Below, in pieces: positions 22,835-32,114 of a stretch of 64,000 nt of DNA (position 1 is the first letter of the stretch; the number at the start of each line of letters is the position of its first letter). The stretch comes from Bacteroidetes bacterium GWF2_43_63. Its GTDB lineage: Bacteria > Bacteroidota > Bacteroidia > Bacteroidales > DTU049. The position numbers were made by a program, and so were the translations under genes. A model generated the notes under the pieces. It ran no database searches and was not told the DNA's origin. It was given only the letters and a program-made list of their open reading frames with translations. Location: assembly GCA_001769275.1 (NCBI GenBank), contig MEOQ01000009.1:1-64000 (forward strand). The letters are read 5' to 3'.

Positions 22835-25105
22835 CTATTTCACAAGGATTTCATCCACAAACACCCACGACTTCAATCCGGCGTATGGATGCCATTCCGG
22901 AAGGGTTTTCGTTGCGGCAATATTGAATTTAATGTATCTCGTTTTCTTCCCTGAGACGTCAAAAATAAACGATTTCATCATGGGCTCACTTTGCAGATTG
23001 TCAGATGAAATCAGCGTTACAGGGCCATCGTACTTTTGCCCATCCTTCGATAATCTGCATGAAACGCTGACTGGATGTAATATCCACGATTTCGGATATT
23101 GAAGTGAACTAATTTCTATAGTGTCAACCGAAGTAACCGAGCCAAGATCGAGCACAATTTCAACATCTGTTGCTTCCCAACCAAGCCAATTGATTTTGTA
23201 ATCTTCAGTGCCTTTCACTCCATTGGTGAGCGTGGCTGGTCCAGCCGCTTTGTACTTAGGGTCTGGCTCAGGACTGCACGTAATCTTTTTTTGAAATGCA
23301 AGATTTCCTTTAGTGCTGACATGGATGTTCCTATACGTGTTCACGTACCAAATCTTGAATGTAAGCCCGTTTTCATTGAATTCAGAGACATTATTCTGCG
23401 TACAGATATGTCTGAATTGTTCCAGCATTGTTGTCATCCTGGTTTTCAAAACCCACTCTCCATCAACGTTTTCGTACCATCCACGCGGACCAAACAAGTC
23501 GGTTTTGGCAATTTCCATCTCGGCATACATAATTGGAAGCCGCGCAATCTGAACTCTTGAAAGCAGTGCTGAATCAGATGCGACAGCACTTTCAGCATAG
23601 TCGAAAAATTGATTATACTTGGTCAGATTTTCCGTTGAAAGATAGGTTTCAGCTGCTTGTACCGGATTTCCGTAAATATCCAGAAACTGCTTGTAGCGCA
23701 AACATTCGCTGTGCAGTAAGTCAAAATACTTACGGATCCCAACAGAAGCATCGCCATAATAATACTTCATGAAATCATCAATGATTGCGTTGGCATCTGC
23801 ATCCGGATTCCATAAAAGCTTGCTCAACAGGTATGTTTTTAGCTCAGAGAATTCAACTCCGTGCTTTGCATTGCATTGCTGGAAATTCGCAATCACATTG
23901 TTCTTCGTGAAATACTGAAGGTTGGGCTGCAAAGTGTGAAACAGCGGAAATGGCGTCAGATACGATGAAAACTGCACTTCATAATCCCACATCATAATAT
24001 TATTACTGATTCTGCCCCACCCTTCCATGTCTTCGCGAAACGAGGCTGCACCAGGATCTTCAGCTATCGGGTACGTGCGGTTTAATTCGATCGAACACAG
24101 CGTAATCATCACATTGCTGTCGGGTTTTGTGATCAGCGGCGGCTTTCGGGTGTACTGATAGGCAAGCGTGGTAATAGTTTTGTCTGGAAATTCTTTGGCA
24201 ACAGCATTCACAAACCTCAGCATTAAGCCAGCCGGAGAGCCTTCCTGCAAATCAATGGACTGGCATTTTTCACATTGACAATACTCGTAATTGTCGTTCT
24301 GACTCACTGACCAATATTTAATTTTTGGATGAGCAGACATCTCTTCTTTAAGTTTTTTCAGCGTGATTTTCAGTACTTCGGGATTGGTCAAACACAGCTG
24401 TCCGTGCGCCACCCGATTGCCATTCACCAATGCAAAATATTCAGGATGTTCATCGAAATATATTTCAGGAGGCACCAATTTGTTGAATGTATGCACATAG
24501 TAACCTTGCCAATCTGGCTCGCGCCAACGGTCTTCAATGGTATTCAGTTTTCTGAAATATTTAAAGGTAGTGTCGTTGGCGAATGGACCGTTCACAATAC
24601 GAATGGTAGCAGGCGGAATCTGAATTTCGTTGATGGGATTTAAAATAATATCTGTCATTACTGGCATGTATTCAGCTCCTGGAGCCAGCATACGCACCCC
24701 CAGATAATCTTCAAGAAACCCGGTCACTCCGTAAATCACCCCCATGCCGCTTCCGCCTGTAATGTAAATGTTGTTATCGGATGTTAGAATACAATATCCG
24801 TCTTCTTTAAGCAATTCTGCCGATTCTGAGCAAAATCCGCGAGGAAAAGTTGCCAGAACAAAAGCAGGATGTTTGGCCTTTGGGTCAGAATCACGGTAAA
24901 CGGGCAATTGCGCGCCGCTTATTCTAAAAAGATAGTGCTGAAGGATTTCGCTGGCTTCAATTTCATTTACCGTTGCTGTTGAGCTGAGAATGATGCTGTA
25001 TCTGCTTTTCCCGTTTTCGATCAGGCGTAATTCGCTGCTGCCCAATACCGCCGATGATAGAAATATACAAATCAGAAATGCGATTTGGGGCAATCTTGTT
25101 TTCAT
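22835..25105 (-). CDS. Secreted DUF4838 protein with C-terminal discoidin-like domain
   Basis: A 756-residue exported protein with a signal peptide at residues 1-22. Residues about 30-140 resemble the N-terminal domain of alpha-glucuronidases. The middle carries the DUF4838 signature SVSQND...YCQCEKCQ followed by GSPAGLMLRFVN and TLAYQYTRKPP. The last 150 residues resemble an F5/8 (discoidin) carbohydrate-binding domain. DUF4838 proteins are thought to act on polysaccharides, but no activity is established. No SusC/D genes are beside it. Confidence 0.8.
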   Translation of the reverse strand: MKTRLPQIAFLICIFLSSAVLGSSELRLIENGKSRYSIILSSTATVNEIEASEILQHYLFRISGAQLPVYRDSDPKAKHPAFVLATFPRGFCSESAELLKEDGYCILTSDNNIYITGGSGMGVIYGVTGFLEDYLGVRMLAPGAEYMPVMTDIILNPINEIQIPPATIRIVNGPFANDTTFKYFRKLNTIEDRWREPDWQGYYVHTFNKLVPPEIYFDEHPEYFALVNGNRVAHGQLCLTNPEVLKITLKKLKEEMSAHPKIKYWSVSQNDNYEYCQCEKCQSIDLQEGSPAGLMLRFVNAVAKEFPDKTITTLAYQYTRKPPLITKPDSNVMITLCSIELNRTYPIAEDPGAASFREDMEGWGRISNNIMMWDYEVQFSSYLTPFPLFHTLQPNLQYFTKNNVIANFQQCNAKHGVEFSELKTYLLSKLLWNPDADANAIIDDFMKYYYGDASVGIRKYFDLLHSECLRYKQFLDIYGNPVQAAETYLSTENLTKYNQFFDYAESAVASDSALLSRVQIARLPIMYAEMEIAKTDLFGPRGWYENVDGEWVLKTRMTTMLEQFRHICTQNNVSEFNENGLTFKIWYVNTYRNIHVSTKGNLAFQKKITCSPEPDPKYKAAGPATLTNGVKGTEDYKINWLGWEATDVEIVLDLGSVTSVDTIEISSLQYPKSWILHPVSVSCRLSKDGQKYDGPVTLISSDNLQSEPMMKSFIFDVSGKKTRYIKFNIAATKTLPEWHPYAGLKSWVFVDEILVK

Positions 25106-25307
25106 TTATCAAAGAAAATAATAATTTCCCTTCTGAAATCCCGATTTTACCCATTTAAGGCCATTAGTTATTAAATGCTTTCAACAACATATTAACAGGT
25201 TTTCAACAATTTATTTTGGTTTTCTAATGGCGAAAATTCTGAAACTTTCTGATAATAAAGATATTAACCTGGCGGCTCAGTAAATTTTGTTGAAAAACAG
25301 AGATCTT

Positions 25308-25625
25308 TTAAAAGAAAATTCCGGCTCCTGGCATCAGACCGAGCAATATAGCTCCCAATGCGCATAGTATTCCAATAACAGAATGACTGATCTTTGTTTT
25401 TACAACCGGGGCAATGCAGAGAATAAAGCCTGCTACTGCCGTTACAATAATCACATTTCCTATCAAAGTCTGCGTATTTTGCATTTCTTGATGAACCAAA
25501 AAACTCAATTCGTCATATTTTTTCTCTATAGCATTAACTTTTGGTATATAAATATATCGGTTGTACAAGCCTGAAGCAAGGCTCATCAATAACAGAAATA
25601 GACCTGGAATAAAAAGTGTTTTCAT
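25308..25625 (-). CDS. Small membrane protein, paralog 1
   Basis: A 105-residue protein with an N-terminal hydrophobic helix and two more after a central loop. It starts MKTLFIPGLFLLL, like paralog 3 (26191-26532). ATG 25625 is preferred over 25646 because the -7 box TATATTTG at 25658-25665 would leave almost no leader for the latter. It lacks the Cys in the loop seen in the other two. Function unknown. Confidence 0.6.
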   Translation of the reverse strand: MKTLFIPGLFLLLMSLASGLYNRYIYIPKVNAIEKKYDELSFLVHQEMQNTQTLIGNVIIVTAVAGFILCIAPVVKTKISHSVIGILCALGAILLGLMPGAGIFF

Positions 25626-25657
25626 TGCTTTATGAATTAAATTCACTTCGACTAATG

Positions 25658-25665
25658 CAAATATA
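25658..25665 (-). promoter_or_regulatory. -7 box for small membrane protein paralog 1
   Basis: TATATTTG on the minus strand, 33 bases before ATG 25625. Exact match to TAnnTTTG. Confidence 0.5.
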
Positions 25666-25801
25666 TTTCATATATAACGCATAATAACTAACACGTGTTA
25701 TTATTTTTGAACAATTCTTTCAACAATTTTCTTTGAAATTCACAGGAGCCTCATCCGCACAGAATATTCTTCTCCGTTCTTTGGTATTTCAAACCTTATC
25801 A

Positions 25802-26132
25802 CTAGTTCGAAAAGTAACCGCTAGCATCAAAAATGTGCGTAGCTTGTGCTAAACCCAGCAACAAGCCAAAGATTCCGATCAGGATTCTGAAAAAATTCAG
25901 CACTCTTTTTCTATTCTCCTCCGGAATATAACACAACACCAGTGCCGTTGTACTGACGAAAATTGTAATTATTCCGAAAGTAACCTGGCTAGATTGGGTG
26001 TCGTTGCAAACGGGGGCATTGAAAGTCATACACTCGTTTGCATGATGGCACTGACGACAAAAACTGATTATACAGTCCGGTTGCCATGCTGACAAGGGAA
26101 AGGATAAATCCGATAACTGAATGGTTCTTTAT
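25802..26132 (-). pseudogene. Small membrane protein, paralog 2, frameshifted
   Basis: The C-terminal part (TTALVLCYIP ... LLLGLAQATHIFDASGYF) matches paralog 3 (LLIGLMQATHMFDYTGYF). The matching N-terminal part (VIGFILSLVSMATGLYNQF) is in a different frame, between about 26120 and 26060. The position of the start codon is ATA (26132-26130) where paralog 3 has ATG. It is a decayed gene unless the frameshift is a sequencing error. Confidence 0.65.
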
Positions 26133-26190
26133 TGATTATTTCTGTCAACTGATTCAGATTTCAAGTAAAATTATTCACATCAAGGACGTT

Positions 26191-26532
26191 TTATTTAACA
26201 AAATAACCGGTATAATCGAACATATGTGTTGCTTGCATCAGACCAATCAGAACAGCAATAACAGAAAGCAGAATACCAAAGTAAGCAAGATAGCTTTTCT
26301 TTTGTCTGATGGTTGGCCACAAACAAAGAATGAAAGCCAGTACGCCTGCAAGTATGGCCGTCTGGCCCAGCAAAATCTGCATGTCCTGAGTAGTGTCACA
26401 GTCTCGCTGACTCAGGATGTCAGTCTTACACATATGAGCATGATAAGCAGTCACATAGGTCAACTGATTATATATGCCAACTGCAATACCCAGCAGTGCA
26501 ATGACAAAACCGGTAATAGATAAAGTTTTCAT
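26191..26532 (-). CDS. Small membrane protein, paralog 3
   Basis: A 113-residue protein with hydrophobic helices at about residues 5-22, 52-72 and 80-102. The loop between the first two has two Cys (HMCKTD, RDCDTT). It ends MQATHMFDYTGYFVK, shared with paralog 2. A -7 box, TATCTTTG, lies at 26571-26578. The three tandem genes have the same orientation and likely arose by duplication. Function unknown. Confidence 0.65.
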   Translation of the reverse strand: MKTLSITGFVIALLGIAVGIYNQLTYVTAYHAHMCKTDILSQRDCDTTQDMQILLGQTAILAGVLAFILCLWPTIRQKKSYLAYFGILLSVIAVLIGLMQATHMFDYTGYFVK

Positions 26533-26570
26533 GTCAGTTTAGTTTAATCAGCAAATTATTTCGCCTAATA

Positions 26571-26578
26571 CAAAGATA
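26571..26578 (-). promoter_or_regulatory. -7 box for small membrane protein paralog 3
   Basis: TATCTTTG on the minus strand, 39 bases before ATG 26532. Confidence 0.55.
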
Positions 26579-26679
26579 ATCTATTTAACACGACTATATT
26601 ATCAAACCAATCACTTTTATTTTTGCTGTTAAACTATTATCGATTTTTACAATATGAATATTTCATCGATTTTTTTCAC

Positions 26680-26687
26680 TACTTTTG
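26680..26687 (+). promoter_or_regulatory. -7 box for clpS run
   Basis: TACTTTTG, exact match to TAnnTTTG. It lies only 16 bases before the GTG start at 26704, so the leader would be about 10 bases. Confidence 0.55.
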
Positions 26688-26703
26688 AAAAAAGAAATTA
26701 GCC

Positions 26704-26979
26704 GTGGTAAAGGAAAGAGAAAAAATTGTCCCTGATTCTCAGAAAACAGTAGATCCTGTAAAAAGCCTGATTCTGATCAATGATGATGTCAATTCTTTTG
26801 ATCATGTTATTGAGTCACTTATTGATGTTTGCAACCACAACGAGGAGCAGGCTGAACAATGTGCAATGATAACGCATCTCAAAGGCAAATGTCCGATTAG
26901 AAAAGGTGATCGGGATGCATTGCTGCAGATCAAACAGCAGCTATCTGAACGAATGCTTTCGACTGTTATTAGTGAATAA
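26704..26979 (+). CDS. clpS: ClpS, adaptor of the ClpAP/ClpCP protease
   Basis: A 91-residue protein with the ClpS fold signature LILINDDVNSFDHVIESLIDV. ClpS binds N-degron substrates and hands them to the Clp ATPase. The start is GTG at 26704; no internal Met would keep the fold. The conserved substrate-pocket Asn-Asp-Asp is present. It is first in a plus-strand run with an M48 protease, NfeD and FloA. Confidence 0.85.
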   Translation: MVKEREKIVPDSQKTVDPVKSLILINDDVNSFDHVIESLIDVCNHNEEQAEQCAMITHLKGKCPIRKGDRDALLQIKQQLSERMLSTVISE

Positions 26980-26990
26980 ACTTTAGTATT

Positions 26991-27794
26991 ATGATAAAAA
27001 GAATTTCAGTACTCATTATTTTAGCAGTACTTTTTGTTGATTGCACGCGCGTTCCGGTAACTCGCCGCAAACAATTCCGCATGCTCCCCGAGAGTATGAT
27101 TAACAACATGAGTTTGATCGCTTATAATGATTTTATTGCTGCAAATCCGGCTGTTCCCACTACAGATTCCCGCACCCAGCAAGTGGTTGGTGTAGGTCAA
27201 AAACTTCAAAATGCAACAATCACATATTTAAAAAAGCACGGCTATGGCAAAAGGGTAAAGCAATTCTCCTGGGCATTTACACTGGTCGATGACCCGATGG
27301 TGAACGCATTCTGCTTGCCTGGAGGAAAGATTGTTGTTTATTCAGGGATCCTTCCAGTCACAAAAACCGATGCCGGCCTGGCCACAGTGCTGAGTCACGA
27401 AATAGCTCACGCAGTTGCCCGTCACGGAAACGAGCGAATGAGTCAACAACTGGCCGTTGCAATGGGCGGTGTTGCACTTTCTGTTGCCATGCAAAACAAT
27501 CCTCAGGAAACACAGAATGTCTTCAATTCGGTCTATGGAATCGGTGGAACGCTTGGAATTCTGGCCTATTCGCGCAAACATGAGTACGAAGCCGATAAAA
27601 TCGGAATGGTCTTTATGGCGTTGGCTGGTTTCGATCCGGCCGAATCTGTCGTATTCTGGGAACGAATGTCAGCAAGCGGTGCCGGTGCCAATATTCCGCA
27701 GTTCCTGAGTACACACCCCACCGACGATAATCGCATTGCCGCAATGAAAGAATTTCTTCCGACGGCAAAAACATATTATAAGCCCGCTCAATAA
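26991..27794 (+). CDS. M48-family metalloprotease, probable lipoprotein
   Basis: A 267-residue protein. Residues 1-18 form a signal peptide ending in the lipobox-like LFVDC, so it is probably lipid-anchored; Asp before the Cys is unusual. The zinc motif HEIAHAVARH and the third ligand in EYEADKIG are complete. It resembles LoiP/YggG-type peptidases, which degrade misfolded envelope proteins. It lies 11 bases after clpS and 6 bases before the nfeD gene. Confidence 0.87.
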   Translation: MIKRISVLIILAVLFVDCTRVPVTRRKQFRMLPESMINNMSLIAYNDFIAANPAVPTTDSRTQQVVGVGQKLQNATITYLKKHGYGKRVKQFSWAFTLVDDPMVNAFCLPGGKIVVYSGILPVTKTDAGLATVLSHEIAHAVARHGNERMSQQLAVAMGGVALSVAMQNNPQETQNVFNSVYGIGGTLGILAYSRKHEYEADKIGMVFMALAGFDPAESVVFWERMSASGAGANIPQFLSTHPTDDNRIAAMKEFLPTAKTYYKPAQ

Positions 27795-27800
27795 AACACT

Positions 27801-28265
27801 ATGGATTGGACTCTGATTATTACCCTGATTTCTGCCGGCATTGTTCTGATAATGCTTGAGATTTTTCTCCTTCCCGGAATGATTGCTGGCATTATTGGCG
27901 GTGCGGCAGTATTGTTTGGTATTTACGAGTCCTACGCTGTGTACGGATCCGAAGCTGGAATAATCACAACTGTTGTTACTCTGGCTGTTACGGTTATTCT
28001 TCTCATCCTTTTATTTAGGTCGAACACCTGGAAAAAAGCTGCGCTGAATGATTCGATCGACAGCAAAATGAACACGGAAAGCGACAACCTGAGCCCGGGC
28101 GATGAGGGCAAAACAATCACCCGTCTTTATCCAATTGGAAAAGCGGAAATCAACAATGAGACCTACGAAGTTCAAAGTCTGACCGGAATTATCGAAGCAG
28201 AATCTGATATTGTCGTTACCAAAATTGAAGGATATAAAATCTTTGTCAAACCCAAAAACACATAA
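27801..28265 (+). CDS. NfeD-like membrane protein
   Basis: A 154-residue short NfeD: two or three hydrophobic helices at residues 5-75, then a C-terminal OB-fold domain (GDEGKTITRLYPIGKAEI). Short NfeD proteins are encoded beside flotillin-like proteins and act with them in membrane microdomains. Here the next gene, floA, begins 3 bases after the stop. Confidence 0.85.
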   Translation: MDWTLIITLISAGIVLIMLEIFLLPGMIAGIIGGAAVLFGIYESYAVYGSEAGIITTVVTLAVTVILLILLFRSNTWKKAALNDSIDSKMNTESDNLSPGDEGKTITRLYPIGKAEINNETYEVQSLTGIIEAESDIVVTKIEGYKIFVKPKNT

Positions 28266-28268
28266 CCA

Positions 28269-29282
28269 ATGAATTTACTTTTCGTTTTTCTAAACTCCAA
28301 TGCTGAGGTCGGAATTTATTTCGCCATCGGCATTGGTGCCCTCATCGCTTTATGGCTGCTGTTTTACCTGATTCCGGTTGGTCTCTGGTTCAACGCCTTG
28401 CTGTCTGGCGTTCGTGTTTCTCTAATTCAGCTTATTCTGATGAGATGGAGAAAAGTTCCGCCTGCAATTATCGTCAACGCGCTGATCACTTCTTTCAAAG
28501 CTGGTATTCCGCTCAACCGGAATGAGCTCGAAGCTCACTTCCTGGCTGGTGGTCGCGTGAAAAATGTTATCAATGCACTTATCTCAGCAGATAAAGCCAA
28601 TATCCCACTCGATTTCAAATCGGCTACGGCCATCGATCTGGCTGGCCGCGATGTGTTTGAAGCTGTGACGATGAGTGTTAACCCAAAAGTAATCAATACT
28701 CCTCCGGTTACCGCTGTTGCCAAAGATGGTATCCAGCTGATTGCAAAAGCGCGTGTTACGGTCCGTGCTAATATCCGCCAGCTGGTGGGTGGTGCCGGCG
28801 AAGAAACTGTTCTTGCCCGCGTTGGTGAAGGTATTGTGACTTCAATCGGTTCTTCTTTTAGTCATAAAGAAGTGCTTGAAAATCCTGATAAAATTTCAAA
28901 GGTTGTGCTTGCCCGCGGTCTTGATGCCGGAACAGCTTTCGAAATTCTTTCCATCGACATCGCTGACATTGATGTTGGCAAAAACATCGGTGCTATCCTG
29001 CAGATGGATCAGGCGCAGGCAGACAAAAATATTGCTCAGGCAAAAGCTGAAGAACGTCGCGCAATGGCCGTTGCTCTTGAACAGGAAATGATCGCCAAAG
29101 CGCAGGAAGCCCGCGCAAAAGTGATCGAGGCTGAAGCCGAAATTCCCAAAGCTATGGCGGAAGCATTTCGCAGCGGCAATATGGGAATCATGGATTATTA
29201 CAAAATGAAAAATATTCAGGCCGATACCGATATGAGGCAAAATATTTCCAAACCTGGCCCACAAGGCCCTGAACCAAAATAA
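28269..29282 (+). CDS. floA: Flotillin-like protein FloA
   Basis: A 337-residue FloA/YqfA protein. An N-terminal membrane hairpin (residues 14-45) is followed by a PHB/SPFH domain with [26 protein letters not shown] and an Ala/Glu-rich coiled coil near residues 250-310. FloA organises membrane microdomains. Length and motifs are standard. Last gene of the clpS-M48-nfeD-floA run, followed by a terminator. Confidence 0.92.
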   Translation: MNLLFVFLNSNAEVGIYFAIGIGALIALWLLFYLIPVGLWFNALLSGVRVSLIQLILMRWRKVPPAIIVNALITSFKAGIPLNRNELEAHFLAGGRVKNVINALISADKANIPLDFKSATAIDLAGRDVFEAVTMSVNPKVINTPPVTAVAKDGIQLIAKARVTVRANIRQLVGGAGEETVLARVGEGIVTSIGSSFSHKEVLENPDKISKVVLARGLDAGTAFEILSIDIADIDVGKNIGAILQMDQAQADKNIAQAKAEERRAMAVALEQEMIAKAQEARAKVIEAEAEIPKAMAEAFRSGNMGIMDYYKMKNIQADTDMRQNISKPGPQGPEPK

Positions 29283-29305
29283 GAATTTTTGATTTGTTCG
29301 AATGA

Positions 29306-29340
29306 AACTCCTGTTACGAAAACAACAGGAGTTTTTTTAT
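29306..29340. terminator. Terminator after floA
   Basis: Inverted repeat AACTCCTGTT / AACAGGAGTT with an 8-base loop followed by T7. It sits between convergent floA and murD-like genes; the T-tract favours the plus strand. Confidence 0.8.
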
Positions 29341-29341
29341 G

Positions 29342-30688
29342 CTACAATGCTTCAACGCATTTCCGGAAATCATCGCCACGATACTCGAAATTGATGTATT
29401 TGTCATAGCTTGCTGCGGCCGGTGACAACATGCAAACCCTGCCCTCACGAGTATTTCTGGAAGCCACTGCCACTGCATCCTGCATAGAATCTACAAAATA
29501 CAATTTTATTCTTGTTCTGATTTTTCCCATCAGTTCGCCGATCAGCTTACCTACCTCGCCCATCAGAACTAGATTCAGAACGTCGCTCTTTGAAAGAAAA
29601 TCAATCAACTCCGAATAATCAATGCCCCGGTTGAATCCACCGAGAATAATGGTATCAGTCGCAGGATATGCCTTTAGAGCCGCTATGGCCGATTGCGGAA
29701 TGGTTGAGATCGAGTCATTGATATACTTCACTCTGTACACCTCCCGGATAAATTCAAGGCGGTGCGGAAGTGGTTTAAAGGAATACAAGGCTTTTATTGC
29801 ATCCTGCAATTCAAGACCAGCTTCGATAACGGCACCAATTGCGGCGGAGATATTGCTCAAGTTGTGTGCGCCCTGCAATGGTAATTTGCTTAAATCAATG
29901 CACTCGCTAAAATGATTTTTGTTGAAATCAAAAGTGATTTCATTATTGATAGCGCCAAATCCAGTGATTTGACCTGAACATTGCTTTTGATAATCTATCC
30001 AGTTGTGACCAATCCATTCAACAGGGATAAACATACGGCCGCCCCATTTTTGATATAGACCTATATTCCATTTGGCTCTGGCATATGCCCGAAAATCTTG
30101 ATAATGATCGAGATGTTCTGGGAAAACATTCAGCAAAACTGCAATGGATGGTGAATGATAAACCGTTTCCAGCTGATGGCTCGACAATTCAGCAACAATG
30201 GTTTTCTTTTCCGCATTGGGTAATTCATCAAAAAACGGAAGACCTATATTGCCGGCCAGCAGCGCGTTTCGTCCGTTGCTCACCAGCAGGTGATGAATTA
30301 ATGTTGCAGTTGTGCTTTTGCCTTTTGTGCCTGTTATACCTATTACTTTATGTTCGAAAAAACGCAATAATAAACCAGTCTGCGAGGACAATTTATCCGA
30401 TTTGGCCCATTTCTCAGAGACTTCTTTCAAACTGATTCCTGGCGTTTTTATCATCAGATCGAAATTGTCCGGATCACCTAAATATCCTTCACCACTCAGT
30501 TTCTGCAATTCCATTCCGGCAAATTCTTCAGGAAGAATTATTTCCTGTTTGTCTCCAATGGTTATTTGAGCATCCGGCACAAATTGTTTCAAAAACCGCA
30601 GTGTGCTCACCCCTTCACGTCCGAAACCAGCTATCAGGATACGAGATTCCTTAAGGTATTCAATCAGATTATTCAGCTCCGGATACAT
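29342..30688 (-). CDS. murD2: MurD-type Mur ligase (probably MurD2, L-glutamate-adding)
   Basis: A 448-residue Mur ligase with ATP loop GTKGKSTTA and the family segments ELSSHQLE and HRLEFI. ATG 30688 is chosen; sequence before it belongs to the end of the neighbouring gene, which it overlaps by 20 bases. MurD adds glutamate to UDP-MurNAc-L-Ala. Because it is coupled to a MurL-like gene, it is likely the MurD2 variety known from Xanthomonas, which adds L-Glu that MurL then epimerises. The choice between D-Glu and L-Glu cannot be read from motifs and rests on the neighbour. Confidence 0.8.
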   Translation of the reverse strand: MYPELNNLIEYLKESRILIAGFGREGVSTLRFLKQFVPDAQITIGDKQEIILPEEFAGMELQKLSGEGYLGDPDNFDLMIKTPGISLKEVSEKWAKSDKLSSQTGLLLRFFEHKVIGITGTKGKSTTATLIHHLLVSNGRNALLAGNIGLPFFDELPNAEKKTIVAELSSHQLETVYHSPSIAVLLNVFPEHLDHYQDFRAYARAKWNIGLYQKWGGRMFIPVEWIGHNWIDYQKQCSGQITGFGAINNEITFDFNKNHFSECIDLSKLPLQGAHNLSNISAAIGAVIEAGLELQDAIKALYSFKPLPHRLEFIREVYRVKYINDSISTIPQSAIAALKAYPATDTIILGGFNRGIDYSELIDFLSKSDVLNLVLMGEVGKLIGELMGKIRTRIKLYFVDSMQDAVAVASRNTREGRVCMLSPAAASYDKYINFEYRGDDFRKCVEAL

Positions 30689-32045
30689 TATGCAGTATTT
30701 TTTCGTAAAACATTGAAAGATTATGTTCTTTATTCCAAAAATGAAGACTATTCGAAACCGGCTTATCAGGCCATTTTTCATAAACTGAAAGCAGATACGG
30801 TAATGTTTTTTCCTTTGAGTAGAATTTCCGAATGGCAAGCTGGATCGCCTCGTTCACTTCCGAAACTGTTCCGACACATTCAAATGGTTTGATCGGCACT
30901 TTCCCGGTAAGCTCTTCAAATGCGGTCTCCAACGATTCATTATTGTATAAATCTGAACCAAAAATTTCAATCCTTTTTTCAGGAGATAAAAATGGAGACA
31001 AAATTATGTTGGCAAATAAACACTTCGGACATTTTCCACACCAAATGTCTTCTTTACTTCCTGCATTGCAACTACGGAAAACCGCATGGTAGGCCGTCAT
31101 TTGTGAAAACAATTTTGCAATCTGCAATTCAGTGAGCGGTCGCAGAAATGAAAAATAATTAAATCCGTCCGAAACATTTTGTGCGTAATATTCCCTGAAA
31201 TCCTGCTCAAATTCAAATGATTTTGAATACTGATGATTCACATCGGTACCAGGAATAGTGCTTTCATTGGCGCTTGATTCGTTGGACAACGCAATATCAG
31301 AAATCCCTGTCATCCGCGCTATCAGCAAGGTGTAGAAAGCGAGCATGGCACTGAATGGCGTATGTCCGTTCAGAAAACCGTTGTCGTTCATTTTGAGCAA
31401 TGTCGGATCGATGGTTCGTTTTACTGAAACAAAAGCTTCCATGCCTATTCCTGACATTTTTACCGTATTCAAGGTCGCTCCGCGCGGATTGATGATCAGA
31501 GGAATTACATTGCGTCCGCCATTTTTTATCAGCTCCAGTGTAACCGGTGAATCCTTGCCGCCTCCGATAGGAACAAGTGTTGAAAAATTATCAGCCGCCT
31601 GAAATTCGAAATCAGTCAGCTCTTTTTCACCCGAATTGATCCATAAAAAATCTTTTGCCGTAGTCTTGATCGAATTAATGTAAAAGAACTCACCCAGACC
31701 ATTATACCACAGCTTTTTCCACCATTTAATCTGGTTTTCAGCTAGTTTATACGGTTTGATTTCGACCAAAGGAGAACATGTTGGCTTCCAGTAGCTGATC
31801 AGTTCAATCATTCCAATATGAAAAATCAGGTTATCCAGATCAGCGGCCGGAATGTTTCTTAGGAACGGAACATGCTGAAAATCAATCTCCGACGCCGGAC
31901 GAAAATGCCATTCATCACCAATATGAAAATGAAAACTAAATGAAATGCCACAATCTGTCAGTCTGTAATCAAATGACTCATAAGTAAATACAGGAAATTT
32001 TTTCCTGAATTCAACAAAATCGCAGTTTTTTTCAACAATTTTCAT
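30669..32045 (-). CDS. murL: MurL-like UDP-MurNAc-L-Ala-L-Glu epimerase
   Basis: A 458-residue protein with a PP-loop-like motif IGGGKDSPVTLE near the middle and a C-terminal CGKCPKCLFANI motif. Both, and the adjacency to a MurD ligase, match MurL, which uses ATP to invert L-Glu to D-Glu on the peptidoglycan precursor. ATG 32045 is preferred over 32078, because the -7 box TACTTTTG at 32076-32083 lies on top of the earlier start. It overlaps the ligase gene by 20 bases. If right, this organism can make D-Glu without a glutamate racemase. Confidence 0.75.
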   Translation of the reverse strand: MKIVEKNCDFVEFRKKFPVFTYESFDYRLTDCGISFSFHFHIGDEWHFRPASEIDFQHVPFLRNIPAADLDNLIFHIGMIELISYWKPTCSPLVEIKPYKLAENQIKWWKKLWYNGLGEFFYINSIKTTAKDFLWINSGEKELTDFEFQAADNFSTLVPIGGGKDSPVTLELIKNGGRNVIPLIINPRGATLNTVKMSGIGMEAFVSVKRTIDPTLLKMNDNGFLNGHTPFSAMLAFYTLLIARMTGISDIALSNESSANESTIPGTDVNHQYSKSFEFEQDFREYYAQNVSDGFNYFSFLRPLTELQIAKLFSQMTAYHAVFRSCNAGSKEDIWCGKCPKCLFANIILSPFLSPEKRIEIFGSDLYNNESLETAFEELTGKVPIKPFECVGTVSEVNEAIQLAIRKFYSKEKTLPYLLSVYEKWPDKPVSNSLHFWNKEHNLSMFYEKILHNVSGAE

Positions 32046-32075
32046 TTTGGAATAACTTTTGACAAGTTCCGTCGT

Positions 32076-32083
32076 CAAAAGTA
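32076..32083 (-). promoter_or_regulatory. -7 box for murL-murD2
   Basis: TACTTTTG on the minus strand, 30 bases before ATG 32045. It decides the start of murL. Confidence 0.6.
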
Positions 32084-32114
32084 CTAAAGAATCACCACTT
32101 ATAAAACACGAGCC

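Noticed and set aside
25802-26095. Intact 97-residue small protein starting with TTG
   Set aside because: Its N-terminus is unlike the paralogs, and the expected N-terminal sequence is found in a neighbouring frame, so a frameshifted gene is the better reading.
30689-30838. Longer MurD with 50 extra N-terminal residues
   Set aside because: The extra part is the MurL coding sequence read in another frame; the Mur ligase fold starts at ATG 30688.
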